From Macrococcoides bohemicum (GTDB taxonomy: Bacteria; Bacillota; Bacilli; Staphylococcales; Staphylococcaceae), in the NCBI RefSeq assembly GCF_042658685.1, contig NZ_JBHSQY010000012.1: a DNA stretch of 64,000 bases, one strand, 5' to 3'. Position 1 is the first letter of the stretch, and each line of letters begins with the position of its first letter. The notes beneath the pieces are model-generated. The model searched no databases. It was given only the letters and a program-made list of their open reading frames with translations, and had not been told where the DNA came from. The position numbers were made by a program, and so were the translations under genes. Shown here piece by piece: positions 53,015 to 61,954 of the stretch.

Positions 53015-53569
53015 ATGGCCATTAAAGATGTATTTAAAGGATTCTTCGTTTATGAAGATGAAGAAGAAGTCGTATATGAAGACAATACACCGAAAAAAGC
53101 TGTAGAATCAGTTGAAAGAGAAAAAATTCAGGCAAGTAATGATAAAGCAGATAAAAAGATTGTCAAACAAGAAACTGTGTATCGCACGAAACCTGAACCA
53201 GTAAAATCTAAAGTGAAAGTGAATGAGCGCAAAGTGAGTCAAAATAATGTTGTTAACATGCATGAACAACCAACTTCTAGCATTTCTAAAGTGTGTCTAT
53301 TTGAACCACGTGTATTCAGTGATACGCAGGATATTGCAGATGAACTTAAAAACAGACGTGCGACACTTGTTAACTTACAACGCATTGATAAAATCTCTGC
53401 AAAACGTATTATAGATTTTTTAAGTGGAACTGTATATGCGATTGGTGGAGATATTCAGCGTATCGGTGCAGACATCTTTTTATGTACACCTGATAATGTT
53501 GAAGTAGCTGGATCAATTACTGAAATGTTAGAAGCACCAGAAGAATATAATGAACATGAGGAGTTTTAA
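53015..53569 (+). CDS. sepF: Cell division protein SepF
   Basis: 184 residues: N-terminal amphipathic membrane helix (MAIKDVFKGFFVYE), a charged linker, and the SepF core (about 95-184) with KICLFEPRVF-type start, IADELKNRRATLVNLQRI, DFLSGTVYAIGGDIQRIG and LCTPDNV. It polymerises into rings that bind the FtsZ tail. AGGAGGG precedes the ATG; stop overlaps the next ATG (TAATG). Confidence 0.95.
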   Translation: MAIKDVFKGFFVYEDEEEVVYEDNTPKKAVESVEREKIQASNDKADKKIVKQETVYRTKPEPVKSKVKVNERKVSQNNVVNMHEQPTSSISKVCLFEPRVFSDTQDIADELKNRRATLVNLQRIDKISAKRIIDFLSGTVYAIGGDIQRIGADIFLCTPDNVEVAGSITEMLEAPEEYNEHEEF

Positions 53570-53862
53570 TGAGTACATACGAAATAGCAGCAACTATATT
53601 ATATTTTATTATTAGAGCCGTCGATATTTATACAATTGGTATGATAATTTATTTCTTTATGTCCTGGGTTCCAGGATTAAGAGAATCTGTAATTGGTGAA
53701 TGGATGGGCAAAATTTATGAACCATTTTTAGAACCGTTCAGACGTATGATTCCTCCGATTGGAATGTTTGATATTTCAAGCATAGCAGCTTTGATTTTCC
53801 TGAACTTCTTTAAGTATGGACTCATTGCTATATATAACAATGTATTGCCTAATTTAATTTAG
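53569..53862 (+). CDS. ylmG: YggT family membrane protein (YlmG)
   Basis: 97 residues, two membrane helices (about 10-32 and 68-90) with the family's YFFMSWVPGLRES and YEPFLEPFRRMIPPIGMFDISSIAALIFL. Linked to division and membrane organisation in bacteria and plastids. Coupled to sepF by TAATG; a terminator follows. Confidence 0.92.
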   Translation: MSTYEIAATILYFIIRAVDIYTIGMIIYFFMSWVPGLRESVIGEWMGKIYEPFLEPFRRMIPPIGMFDISSIAALIFLNFFKYGLIAIYNNVLPNLI

Positions 53863-53864
53863 AG

Positions 53865-53892
53865 AAAAATCTCATTGCTATGAGATTTTTTT
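53865..53892 (+). terminator. Terminator after ylmG
   Basis: AAAAATCTCA, loop TTGCTA, TGAGATTTTTTT. ylmH begins 25 bases later, so some readthrough is probable. Confidence 0.82.
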
Positions 53893-53916
53893 CATGTCAA
53901 AGTAAAAGAGGATATT

Positions 53917-54687
53917 ATGAATTTATATCAGCATTTTAGAAATGAAGAAATAGAGATTGTAAAGTATTTAGAAAGTTTAGTAGAACGTGCTGAATCTCAG
54001 TATTCACCTGTTCTAACACATTTTCTGGATCCACGTCAGCAGTTTATTTTAACGACACTTGTTAATCGAACGGAACTGAATGTATCATTTTATGGCGGAC
54101 GTGGTGAGCGTGAGCGTATGCGCGCATTAATTTATCCTGAATATCACCAAGTAAGTCACGAGGATTTTGAGTTATCCATAATCGAAATTAAATATGCTGA
54201 TAAATTTGTAACATTAACACATCGTAATGTGTTAGGTGCACTTATGTCTATCGGTTTCAAACGTGATTTATTAGGTGATATACTCGTCGGAGAAAAGATT
54301 CAGTTTGTAATTGCATCACATTTAAAAGACTTTGTATTTCAGAATTTAACGAAATTAAAAGGTTCAAGTATTAAGTTGTTTGAAATTGATAGAGAAGCAA
54401 CGATAGATACTTCCGAACCATTTTCTTCACACCAATCAACAGTTTCTAGTTTACGTCTTGATAATATTGTTGCTTTAATGATTAATAAATCACGCAGTAT
54501 CGCACAAAAACATATTGAAGCTGAGCACGTAAAAGTGAATCATGTTGTTATTGACAAGACAAGTTTCAATGTTGAAACGAATGATTTGATTTCAATAAAA
54601 GGATATGGTCGTGGTAGAATAGAAGCAATCGGAGATCGTACGAAGAAGGATAAGATTCGTATAACTTATGGTACGATGTTTAAATAA
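53917..54687 (+). CDS. ylmH: RNA-binding S4-domain protein YlmH
   Basis: 256 residues: N-terminal region with HFRNEEI and FLDPRQQFIL, central RRM-like fold, C-terminal S4 domain (SLRLDNIVALMINKSRSIAQKHIEAEHVKVN). In Bacillus YlmH binds stalled ribosomes carrying peptidyl-tRNA in a rescue pathway. AAGAGGA precedes the ATG; divIVA follows after 15 bases. Confidence 0.9.
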   Translation: MNLYQHFRNEEIEIVKYLESLVERAESQYSPVLTHFLDPRQQFILTTLVNRTELNVSFYGGRGERERMRALIYPEYHQVSHEDFELSIIEIKYADKFVTLTHRNVLGALMSIGFKRDLLGDILVGEKIQFVIASHLKDFVFQNLTKLKGSSIKLFEIDREATIDTSEPFSSHQSTVSSLRLDNIVALMINKSRSIAQKHIEAEHVKVNHVVIDKTSFNVETNDLISIKGYGRGRIEAIGDRTKKDKIRITYGTMFK

Positions 54688-54702
54688 ATATGAGGTGACG
54701 TT

Positions 54703-55197
54703 ATGAAATTTAGTCCGGAAGAAATTCAAAATAAATCATTTAATATAGTGCATAAAGGTTTAAATGAAAATGAAGTTAGAGATTATTTGAAAGCTTTAAG
54801 TGATGAACTTGAAACAATGCGTCGAGAAAAAAAGATGTTAGAGCAATTAATCGCTGATAAAGATGAAAATATAACGAGATTTAAAAATGTTGAAAATACA
54901 ATTTCAGAAGCTTTAATCGTCGCACAAAAAGCAGGAGATGAAATTAAAGCAAGTGCTGGTATGCAGGCTGATGTAATTATCCAGGATGCAAAGAATCACG
55001 GAGAACTCATAAAGAAAGATGCGATGCAGCAAGCGAGAGAAATTGCTTTTCAGACTGAAGATATGAAACGTCAGTCAAAAATCTTTAGAGCTCGTTTTAA
55101 AATGCTGGTTGAAGCACAGTTAGATTTGTTGAAGAGTGAAGACTGGGATCATTTATTAAATTATGATTTAGAAATGAAACCATTAGAAGAAGAATAA
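54703..55197 (+). CDS. divIVA: Cell division protein DivIVA
   Basis: 164 residues. The N-terminal lipid-binding domain (KFSPEEIQNKSFNIVHKGLNENEVRDYL) is followed by coiled coils (about 30-70 and 80-140). It binds curved membrane at poles and septa and scaffolds other proteins. TGAGGTGA precedes the ATG. Last gene before the ileS T-box. Confidence 0.94.
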   Translation: MKFSPEEIQNKSFNIVHKGLNENEVRDYLKALSDELETMRREKKMLEQLIADKDENITRFKNVENTISEALIVAQKAGDEIKASAGMQADVIIQDAKNHGELIKKDAMQQAREIAFQTEDMKRQSKIFRARFKMLVEAQLDLLKSEDWDHLLNYDLEMKPLEEE

Positions 55198-55229
55198 TTT
55201 AAGAAATTTTATTTATTATTTATTTTTAC

Positions 55230-55258
55230 TTATCAAATGAATAAAAACGTGATAGTAT
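55230..55258 (+). promoter_or_regulatory. Promoter of ileS leader
   Basis: TTATCA (4/6) at 55230-55235, 17 bases, TAGTAT at 55253-55258, just before the T-box RNA. Confidence 0.45.
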
Positions 55259-55267
55259 AAAGAATAA

Positions 55268-55468
55268 TCAAAATAATCATATAGAACCGTATCTATTGAT
55301 GACATGCACAGCGAATTAGGGTGAGTGGGAGCCTAATCATCGATAAATAGATAAGATCAGTCTATATTCAATTCAATATATTAAAGAGAACTCTTAAGTT
55401 GAGTTAATTCAGGTGGTACCGCGGATTCGTTCGTCCTGAAGAAATCAGCTTAAGTGTTTTTTTATTAT
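55268..55468 (+). ncRNA. T-box riboswitch controlling ileS
   Basis: A leader with all main T-box parts. Stem I: ATCTAT/ATAGAT base (55291-55296, 55347-55352), GATGA/TCATC, and ATTAGG/CCTAAT hairpin. Ile codons ATC at 55336-55338 and 55339-55341 are specifier candidates. The T-box sequence is AGGTGGTACCGCGG at 55411-55424, with TTCAGG/CCTGAA antiterminator arms. TCAGCTTAAG and seven T (about 55445-55463) form the terminator end with CTTAAGTTGA upstream. Uncharged tRNA-Ile binding would allow ileS transcription. Stem I is short, about 60 bases. Confidence 0.9.
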
Positions 55469-55484
55469 TCAGGAGGAATATTAA

Positions 55485-58232
55485 ATGGATTATAAAGACA
55501 CATTATTAATGCCGAAAACAGATTTTCCAATGCGTGGAGGATTACCTAACAAGGAACCTCAAATTCAAAGTAGCTGGGATGAAAAAAATTTATATGAAAA
55601 ATTATTAAAGAAAAATGAAGGTAAAACACCATATATTTTACATGATGGCCCACCGTACGCGAATGGACAGATTCATATGGGACATGCATTAAATAAAATT
55701 ATTAAAGACTTCATCACGCGTTATAAAGCAATGAATGGTTTTTATACGCCTTATGTTCCTGGTTGGGATACGCATGGTTTACCGATTGAACAAGCTTTAA
55801 CTAAAAAGGGTGTCAATCGTAAGGAAATGTCTACTGCTGAATTCCGCGAATTATGTCGTAAGTATGCATTAGAACAAGTTGAATTACAAAAAGCAGACTT
55901 CAAACGTCTTGGCGTAAATGGTGACTGGGAACATCCTTACATTACATTACAGGAAAAATTTGAAGCAGAACAAATTAGACTTTTCGGAGAAATGGCTAAA
56001 AAGGGTTATATCTATAAAGGTAAGAAGCCAGTTTACTGGTCTCCATCTAGTGAATCATCATTAGCGGAAGCTGAGATTGAATATCAGGATAAAAAATCTG
56101 CCTCTATTTATGTTGCATTTGATACAGTTGATGGACGTGGCATCGTTGACGATGGTGTTAAATTTGTAATCTGGACAACTACGCCTTGGACAATCCCTGC
56201 TAACGTTGCAATCTCTTTAAATCCAGAGTTAACGTATGTACAAGTAGTGATTGATGGTAACGCTTATATCGTTGCGCAAGCATTGCTTGATAACGTGTGT
56301 GAAGCAATCGGCTGGGATAAAGAAAGTGTTGTACTCGAAAAAGAATTTAAAGGTTCAGAATTAGAATTGATTGAAACACAGCATCCTTTAATTGAAGAGA
56401 GAAAATCAATCATCATCTTAGGTGATCACGTTACTACAGATGCCGGGACTGGCTGTGTTCACACTGCACCTGGTCATGGTGAAGATGACTTTATCGTTGG
56501 ACAAAAATATGACTTACCGGTTATTTCACCAGTTGATGATAAAGGGGTATTTACAAAAGAAGCTGGAGAATTTGAAGGATTATTCTATGATAAAGCGAAT
56601 CCAGTTATCACTGAGCGTTTAAAAGAAGTTGGCGCATTATTAAAATTAGATTTCTTCACGCATTCATATCCTCATGACTGGCGAACTAAAAAACCTGTAA
56701 TCTTCCGTGCAACACCACAGTGGTTTACGTCAATTAATAAAGTGCGTCAGGATATCTTAAATGCTATCGATGAGACTGAATTTAAAGTTGAATGGGGTAA
56801 AACACGTATTTATAATATGATTCGTGACCGAGGAGACTGGGTAATTTCACGTCAACGTGTTTGGGGTGTGCCTTTACCTGTATTCTATGCAGAGAATGGT
56901 GACATTATCATGGATGAAGCGGTAATTGAACATGTTGCAACACTATTTGAAGAACACGGTTCTAATGTTTGGTATGAAAGAGACGCAAATGATTTATTAC
57001 CTGAAGGATTTACACATCCTGGAAGTCCTAATGGCAAATTCACAAAAGAAACAGACATTATGGACGTATGGTTTGATTCAGGTTCAAGTCACCGTGGTGT
57101 GTTAGAAGCAAGACCTGAATTAACATTCCCAGCCGATATGTATTTTGAAGGCAGTGACCAGTATCGTGGATGGTTCAACTCATCAATTACTACTGCAGTT
57201 GCTACACGCGGCATGTCACCATATAAGAAATTATTATCTCATGGTTTCGTAATGGACGGACAAGGCCGTAAGATGAGTAAATCATTAGGAAATACAATTC
57301 TGCCTGAAAAAGTTGTAAAACAAATGGGTGCAGATATCATTCGTCTATGGGTAATGTCTGTAGATTACTTAGCAGACGTACGTATCTCTGACGACATTTT
57401 AAAACAAGTTTCTGAAGTATACCGTAAAATCCGTAATACATTTAAATTCTTATTAGGTAATGTGAATGATTTCAATCCTGAAACAGATGCAGTTGCTTAT
57501 GAAGATTTAAAAGAAATCGATCAGTTTATGTTAAACAAATTGTATAATTTCGTTAACAAAGCACATAATCATTATGAAAATAATGACTATCTTGATATTT
57601 ATCAGGAATTACAAAACTTTATCAATGTAGAATTAAGTAACTTCTACTTAGATTATGGTAAAGATATTCTTTACATCGAAGCAGCAGATAGTCATGTTCG
57701 TCGTAGCATGCAGACTGTTGTATATGAAGTATTAACTTCGTTAACGAAAGTTTTAGCGCCAATTATTCCGCATACAGCAGAAGAAATCTGGAGTCACACA
57801 CCACATGTTACTGAAGAAAGTGTTCATTTAACGGATATGCCTGCAGTTCATGATGTGGATCATGCATTAATCGAGAAATGGTCTAGATTCCTGGAACTTC
57901 GTGATGATGTGCTAAAAGGTATCGAAAACTTACGTAATGAAAAAGTAATCGGAAAACCTTTAGAAGCAAAAGTTACTGTATTTACTGAAAATGCTGATGA
58001 TTTAGCATTACTTCAATCATTTGATAACTTAAATCAATTGTTTATCGTTTCTCAGGCAAAAGTAAGTGATAGTGCAATTGGGTCGCAATATACAAACTTA
58101 AACGTATTAGTAGAACGTGCTGACGGTGAAAAATGTGAAAGATGCTGGAATTACTCAACTGAAATTACAGCAGAAGATCACGATTTTCCACATGTATGTC
58201 CAAGATGTTTAAGTGTTTTAGAAAGTAAATAA
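55485..58232 (+). CDS. ileS: Isoleucyl-tRNA synthetase
   Basis: Charges tRNA-Ile. 915 residues, class I: HMGH (64-67, HIGH motif) and KMSKS (596-600), an editing domain (CP1) at about 190-390 with TTTPWTIPANVA and GTGCVHTAPGHGEDD, anticodon-binding domain, and a C-terminal zinc finger with CERC (884/887) and CPRC (905/908). Sequence type is the ordinary chromosomal (mupirocin-sensitive) form, not the MupA type. AGGAGG precedes the ATG. Confidence 0.97.
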   Translation: MDYKDTLLMPKTDFPMRGGLPNKEPQIQSSWDEKNLYEKLLKKNEGKTPYILHDGPPYANGQIHMGHALNKIIKDFITRYKAMNGFYTPYVPGWDTHGLPIEQALTKKGVNRKEMSTAEFRELCRKYALEQVELQKADFKRLGVNGDWEHPYITLQEKFEAEQIRLFGEMAKKGYIYKGKKPVYWSPSSESSLAEAEIEYQDKKSASIYVAFDTVDGRGIVDDGVKFVIWTTTPWTIPANVAISLNPELTYVQVVIDGNAYIVAQALLDNVCEAIGWDKESVVLEKEFKGSELELIETQHPLIEERKSIIILGDHVTTDAGTGCVHTAPGHGEDDFIVGQKYDLPVISPVDDKGVFTKEAGEFEGLFYDKANPVITERLKEVGALLKLDFFTHSYPHDWRTKKPVIFRATPQWFTSINKVRQDILNAIDETEFKVEWGKTRIYNMIRDRGDWVISRQRVWGVPLPVFYAENGDIIMDEAVIEHVATLFEEHGSNVWYERDANDLLPEGFTHPGSPNGKFTKETDIMDVWFDSGSSHRGVLEARPELTFPADMYFEGSDQYRGWFNSSITTAVATRGMSPYKKLLSHGFVMDGQGRKMSKSLGNTILPEKVVKQMGADIIRLWVMSVDYLADVRISDDILKQVSEVYRKIRNTFKFLLGNVNDFNPETDAVAYEDLKEIDQFMLNKLYNFVNKAHNHYENNDYLDIYQELQNFINVELSNFYLDYGKDILYIEAADSHVRRSMQTVVYEVLTSLTKVLAPIIPHTAEEIWSHTPHVTEESVHLTDMPAVHDVDHALIEKWSRFLELRDDVLKGIENLRNEKVIGKPLEAKVTVFTENADDLALLQSFDNLNQLFIVSQAKVSDSAIGSQYTNLNVLVERADGEKCERCWNYSTEITAEDHDFPHVCPRCLSVLESK

Positions 58233-58238
58233 TATAGT

Positions 58239-58279
58239 AAATCCCGAGCGTACTATTGTGAGTGCGTTCGGGATTTTTA
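58239..58279 (+). terminator. Terminator of ileS
   Basis: AAATCCCGA.CG.ACT, loop, AGT.CG.TCGGGATTTTT. The 141 bases from here to lspA hold AT-rich sequence with TTACCC-N17-TACTAA as a weak candidate promoter. Confidence 0.88.
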
Positions 58280-58419
58280 ATTATCAATGTCATTAAGGTA
58301 TTTCGTAACCATATAATTATATAATGTAATTATATTATGTGAACTAATATTGTGTTTCAAAAACAAAAACAGACTTACCCATAAAAATGTGTTAAAATAC
58401 TAAAGATTGGAGTGAAATT

Positions 58420-58911
58420 ATGAACAAGCGATATAACCTAACATTGATGTCTATTTTAGCGATATTTTTAATCGCGATGGATCAGATAACGAAATATATT
58501 ATTGTTAAAACAATGAAGATCGGTGACAGTATTTCTATAATCGGTGATATTTTAGAAATTACATCACATAGAAACTATGGTGCTGCATGGGGTATGTTAC
58601 AAAATCAAATGACTTTCTTTTATATTATTACAGTTATCGTGTTAGTAGCGATTGCTTTCTTTTATTATAAAGAAGCAATGTTTAATCCGTTGATGCAGCT
58701 TGGCTTAACTTTAATTTTTGCTGGTGCTATCGGTAATTTTATTGATCGTCTAATACGTGGAAATGTTGTAGATTTTATTGATACGAAGATTATCAATTAT
58801 GATTTCCCGATTTTTAATTTAGCTGATAGCTGTTTAACAATTGGTGTTATTGTCTTACTCTATGACATGTTATTTAACCAAAAAGAGGAGAAAAGTAATG
58901 GAAACATATAA
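58420..58911 (+). CDS. lspA: Lipoprotein signal peptidase II
   Basis: Cleaves prolipoproteins (for example YkyA and CtaC here) before the lipid-modified Cys. 163 residues, four membrane helices; the catalytic aspartates are D118 in GNVVDFID and D136 in FNLADSCLTIG, as in the S. aureus enzyme. TTGGAGTG precedes the ATG. Overlaps rluD by 14 bases. Confidence 0.96.
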   Translation: MNKRYNLTLMSILAIFLIAMDQITKYIIVKTMKIGDSISIIGDILEITSHRNYGAAWGMLQNQMTFFYIITVIVLVAIAFFYYKEAMFNPLMQLGLTLIFAGAIGNFIDRLIRGNVVDFIDTKIINYDFPIFNLADSCLTIGVIVLLYDMLFNQKEEKSNGNI

Positions 58912-59803
58912 TTTTTTAATTGAAGAAGAAGAAGTAGGAACAAGAATAGATCGCTACTTGACAGATATGAATGAAGATTGGTCTCGTAACCAAATTCAGG
59001 ACTGGATCAAACTAGATTTAGTAATCGTTAACGGAAAACCAGTAAAAGCGAACTATAAACTTCGCTTGGAGGATGAAATCGTTGTAACTGAAAAACCTGT
59101 AGAGGAAATTGATTTGCAAGCTGAAGACTTAGGTATTGAAATTTACTATGAAGATAAAGATGTTGCAATTGTCTATAAACCAAAAGGTATGGTAGTGCAT
59201 CCGGCGCCTGGTCATCCGAATGGTACTTTAGTAAATGGATTGATGTATGCGATTAAAGATTTATCAGGCATTAACGGCGAAATCCGTCCGGGTATCGTTC
59301 ATCGTATCGATAAGGATACATCTGGATTACTTATGATTGCTAAAAACGATATCGCACATCGCGGACTTGTAGAACAATTGGTTAATAAGTCTGTAACGCG
59401 TAAATATACTGCACTAGTACACGGTGTCATTCCACATGAATTTGGTACAATTGATGCACCGATTGGGCGTAATGTGCGTGATCGTCAGGAAATGGCAATT
59501 GTAGATAATGGTAAGCAGGCAGTCACACATTTTAATGTAATCGAAACATTTGATAAATATACTTTAGTAGAATGTGTATTAGAAACTGGACGAACACACC
59601 AAATTCGTGTACATATGAAGCACATTGGTTTCCCATTAGTTGGCGACCCTAAATATGGACCGAAGAAAACGATGGATATTGATGGACAAGCGTTGCATGC
59701 AGGTGTAATAGGATTTGAACATCCAGTTACTGGTGAATACATTGAACGTACAGCGCCAATTCCAGAATATTTTGAGGAAATTTTAACGAAACTTAGAAAA
59801 TAA
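58898..59803 (+). CDS. rluD: 23S rRNA pseudouridine synthase RluD family
   Basis: About 301 residues: S4 domain at about 14-62, then the RluA-type catalytic domain with HRIDKDTSGLL (catalytic D138) and ETGRTHQIRVHM. Probably makes pseudouridines in the 23S helix 69 region; the exact sites are inferred from the family. AGAGGAG precedes the ATG at 58898 inside the lspA end; longer upstream frame is rejected. Confidence 0.9.
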   Translation: METYNFLIEEEEVGTRIDRYLTDMNEDWSRNQIQDWIKLDLVIVNGKPVKANYKLRLEDEIVVTEKPVEEIDLQAEDLGIEIYYEDKDVAIVYKPKGMVVHPAPGHPNGTLVNGLMYAIKDLSGINGEIRPGIVHRIDKDTSGLLMIAKNDIAHRGLVEQLVNKSVTRKYTALVHGVIPHEFGTIDAPIGRNVRDRQEMAIVDNGKQAVTHFNVIETFDKYTLVECVLETGRTHQIRVHMKHIGFPLVGDPKYGPKKTMDIDGQALHAGVIGFEHPVTGEYIERTAPIPEYFEEILTKLRK

Positions 59804-59824
59804 AATGTAATTTTTCTATGACGA

Positions 59825-59852
59825 TTGACATTGAAATTAATAGTGTTATTAT
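59825..59852 (+). promoter_or_regulatory. Promoter of the pyr operon
   Basis: TTGACA (6/6) at 59825-59830, 16 bases, TATTAT at 59847-59852 with TG in extended -10 position. Confidence 0.75.
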
Positions 59853-59877
59853 TAAATGTAATAAATCACACGTTAAT

Positions 59878-59950
59878 GCTTTTAATTAAGTCCAGAGAGG
59901 CTTAAAAGGCGTCGAGGAATCCTCACGTCTATTTGACGTGAGGATTTTTT
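59878..59950 (+). promoter_or_regulatory. PyrR-binding leader and attenuator before pyrR
   Basis: GCTTTTAA..TTAAAAGGC (59878-59910) form a stem carrying the PyrR recognition loop AGTCCAGAGAGGCTT, which matches the ARUCCNGNGAGGYU consensus. It is followed by the terminator CCTCACGTC, TATTT, GACGTGAGG and six T (59921-59950). PyrR with UMP bound would favour termination. Confidence 0.9.
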
Positions 59951-59965
59951 GAGGAGGGAATTAAT

Positions 59966-60490
59966 GTGGATAAAAGAATCGTGCTGGATGATAAAGCGGT
60001 TGACCGTACGTTAACACGTATTGCGCATGAAATTCTTGAAAATAATAAAGGCGCAGATAATCTAGTACTACTCGGTATTCGTACACGTGGCATTTATCTT
60101 GCTAACCGTATTCAGTCAAAAATTGAACGCATCGATGGTGTTAAAGTACCTACAGGTATTTTAGATGTAACAAATTATCGTGATGATAAGACTGATCGCA
60201 TCAGTTCAGATGTTATAGCTTATGAGATTGATACTGATATGAACAATCAACATGTTGTGATTGTTGATGATGTTCTTTTCACAGGTAGAACAGTACGTGC
60301 TTCACTTGATGCGATATTAGATCATGTGCGTCCAAAACGCATCAGTCTGGCAACGCTTGTAGACAGAGGACATCGTGAATTGCCAATTCGCGCTGATTTT
60401 ATCGGTAAAAACATTCCAACGGCAACTTCAGAAGAAGTCATAGTCTTATTAGATGAAGTCGATGAACGAACACAAGTTTATATTAAATAA
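59966..60490 (+). CDS. pyrR: Pyrimidine operon attenuator / uracil phosphoribosyltransferase PyrR
   Basis: 174 residues, type I PRTase fold. PRPP motif VVIVDDVLFTGRT at 97-109; flexible loop region VTNYRDD at 68-74. Binds UMP and pyr mRNA leaders and has weak uracil phosphoribosyltransferase activity. GTG start with GAGGAGGG seven bases upstream; an out-of-frame ATG overlaps it. First gene of the pyr operon. Confidence 0.96.
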   Translation: MDKRIVLDDKAVDRTLTRIAHEILENNKGADNLVLLGIRTRGIYLANRIQSKIERIDGVKVPTGILDVTNYRDDKTDRISSDVIAYEIDTDMNNQHVVIVDDVLFTGRTVRASLDAILDHVRPKRISLATLVDRGHRELPIRADFIGKNIPTATSEEVIVLLDEVDERTQVYIK

Positions 60491-60502
60491 CTCTTTTAAG
60501 TT

Positions 60503-60579
60503 GGTGCGAGACACCTGCAAAGGGTTTAAGTGAGTAATAGACACTTAAGTCTCTTTGCATGTGCAAAGAGACTTTTTTT
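60503..60579 (+). promoter_or_regulatory. Attenuator between pyrR and pyrP with atypical loop
   Basis: Terminator: AGTCTCTTTGCA (60548-60559) and TGCAAAGAGACT (60562-60573) with six T. Antiterminator: TGCAAAG..TTTAAGTG (60516-60532) pairs with CACTTAAG..CTTTGCA (60542-60559), excluding the terminator. Ahead lies GGTG-CGAGA-CACC (60503-60515), which could block the antiterminator, but it lacks the TCC..GAGG PyrR consensus seen before pyrR. Confidence 0.8.
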
Positions 60580-60601
60580 ATTGAAAAAAAGGGAGGAAAT
60601 T

Positions 60602-61918
60602 ATGAATTCTACAAATGAAGAAATTTACGAAAGAACTGTTGAACCTGTACTCGATGTAAACGAAAAACCGAAAACAAGTCAATGGTTCTTATTGAGTTCG
60701 CAACATTTATTTGCAATGTTTGGTGCAACAGTATTAGTACCTTATTTAACAGGATTACCTGTATCAGCTGCGTTAATTGCGTCTGGTCTAGGTACGTTAC
60801 TCTATATATTAATTACAAAAGGAAAAATTCCTGCATATTTAGGCTCAAGTTTCGCATTCATCACACCAATTATCGTGGGTCTGAAAACCCATGAGATGGG
60901 TGAAATGTTAATGGCACTTTTCATGAGTGGTTTAATGTATGTCATCATCGGATTGATAATCAAAATGGTTGGTGTCAATTGGTTACTTAAGCTTTTACCA
61001 CCGGTTGTAGTTGGGCCAGTTATTATGGTCATTGGTTTAGGGTTAGCACCAGTAGCAGTTAATATGGCGATGTATACAGATAGTGGCGCAATGAAGGGCT
61101 ATAACCTTACATATTTAAGTATTGCATTGATTACACTGCTAACAGTAATTATTTTTTCTGTGGCAGTAAAAGGATTCTTATCAATTATTCCAGTCCTTAT
61201 TGGAATAATCGTTGGATATATTACATCGATAATTTTAGGCGTTGTAGATTTCACAGGTATAGAAAAAGCACAATGGTTTGAAGCCCCTAAAGTATATTTA
61301 CCATATGTTAATTATGAACCACAGTTTGATTGGGTATTGATAATGATTATGTTACCAATCGTATTCGTAACGGTTAGTGAGCATATTGGTCATCAAATCG
61401 TTATTAATAAAATTGTAGGTCGTAACTTCTTTAAAAATCCTGGATTACACCGAAGTTTAATGGGTGATGGAATTTCAACCATGGTCGCTTCACTGATTGG
61501 TGGACCACCAAGTACAACTTATGGTGAAAACATTGGCGTTCTTGCTATTACAAGAATATATAGTATATGGGTGATCGGTGGTGCAGCAGTCCTTGCACTT
61601 ATCTTAGGATTTGTAGGTAAATTTACAGCGCTTGTATCAAGTATTCCCACTCCAGTAATGGGTGGTGTGTCAATCCTGTTATTCGGTATTATCGCTTCAA
61701 GTGGTTTACGTATGCTCGTTGAATCGAAAGTGGATTTTGGCGATAAGCGAAACTTAGTCATCGCTTCTGTCATTTTAGTTTTAGGGATTGGTAAAGCCCA
61801 TATTGATTTAACGGTGAATCAAATTCATTTAAATATTGAAGGTATGGCGTTAGCAGCACTTGCAGGTATTATTTTAAACGCTATCTTGCCTGAATCAAAA
61901 ACACATGAAGATTACTAA
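60602..61918 (+). CDS. pyrP: Uracil permease
   Basis: Imports uracil with H+ across the membrane. About 438 residues, 12-14 helices, NCS2/UraA family: QHLFAMFGATVLVP near the start, YLGSSFAFITP, EHIGHQ (central Glu) and GGPPSTTYGENIGV are the family motifs. GGGAGGAAA precedes the ATG at 60602; the longer frame crosses the attenuator and is rejected. Confidence 0.94.
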   Translation: MNSTNEEIYERTVEPVLDVNEKPKTSQWFLLSSQHLFAMFGATVLVPYLTGLPVSAALIASGLGTLLYILITKGKIPAYLGSSFAFITPIIVGLKTHEMGEMLMALFMSGLMYVIIGLIIKMVGVNWLLKLLPPVVVGPVIMVIGLGLAPVAVNMAMYTDSGAMKGYNLTYLSIALITLLTVIIFSVAVKGFLSIIPVLIGIIVGYITSIILGVVDFTGIEKAQWFEAPKVYLPYVNYEPQFDWVLIMIMLPIVFVTVSEHIGHQIVINKIVGRNFFKNPGLHRSLMGDGISTMVASLIGGPPSTTYGENIGVLAITRIYSIWVIGGAAVLALILGFVGKFTALVSSIPTPVMGGVSILLFGIIASSGLRMLVESKVDFGDKRNLVIASVILVLGIGKAHIDLTVNQIHLNIEGMALAALAGIILNAILPESKTHEDY

Positions 61919-61954
61919 AAAAAATTACAATAAAATAAAAAGGGGCTATTTACT

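Noticed and set aside
55485..58232. Possible mupirocin-resistance type isoleucyl-tRNA synthetase
   Set aside because: Length, C-terminal zinc finger, T-box control and location fit the ordinary chromosomal bacterial IleS.
60682..60894. 70-residue + strand frame inside pyrP
   Set aside because: Out-of-frame shadow of the uracil permease, whose NCS2 motifs are intact.
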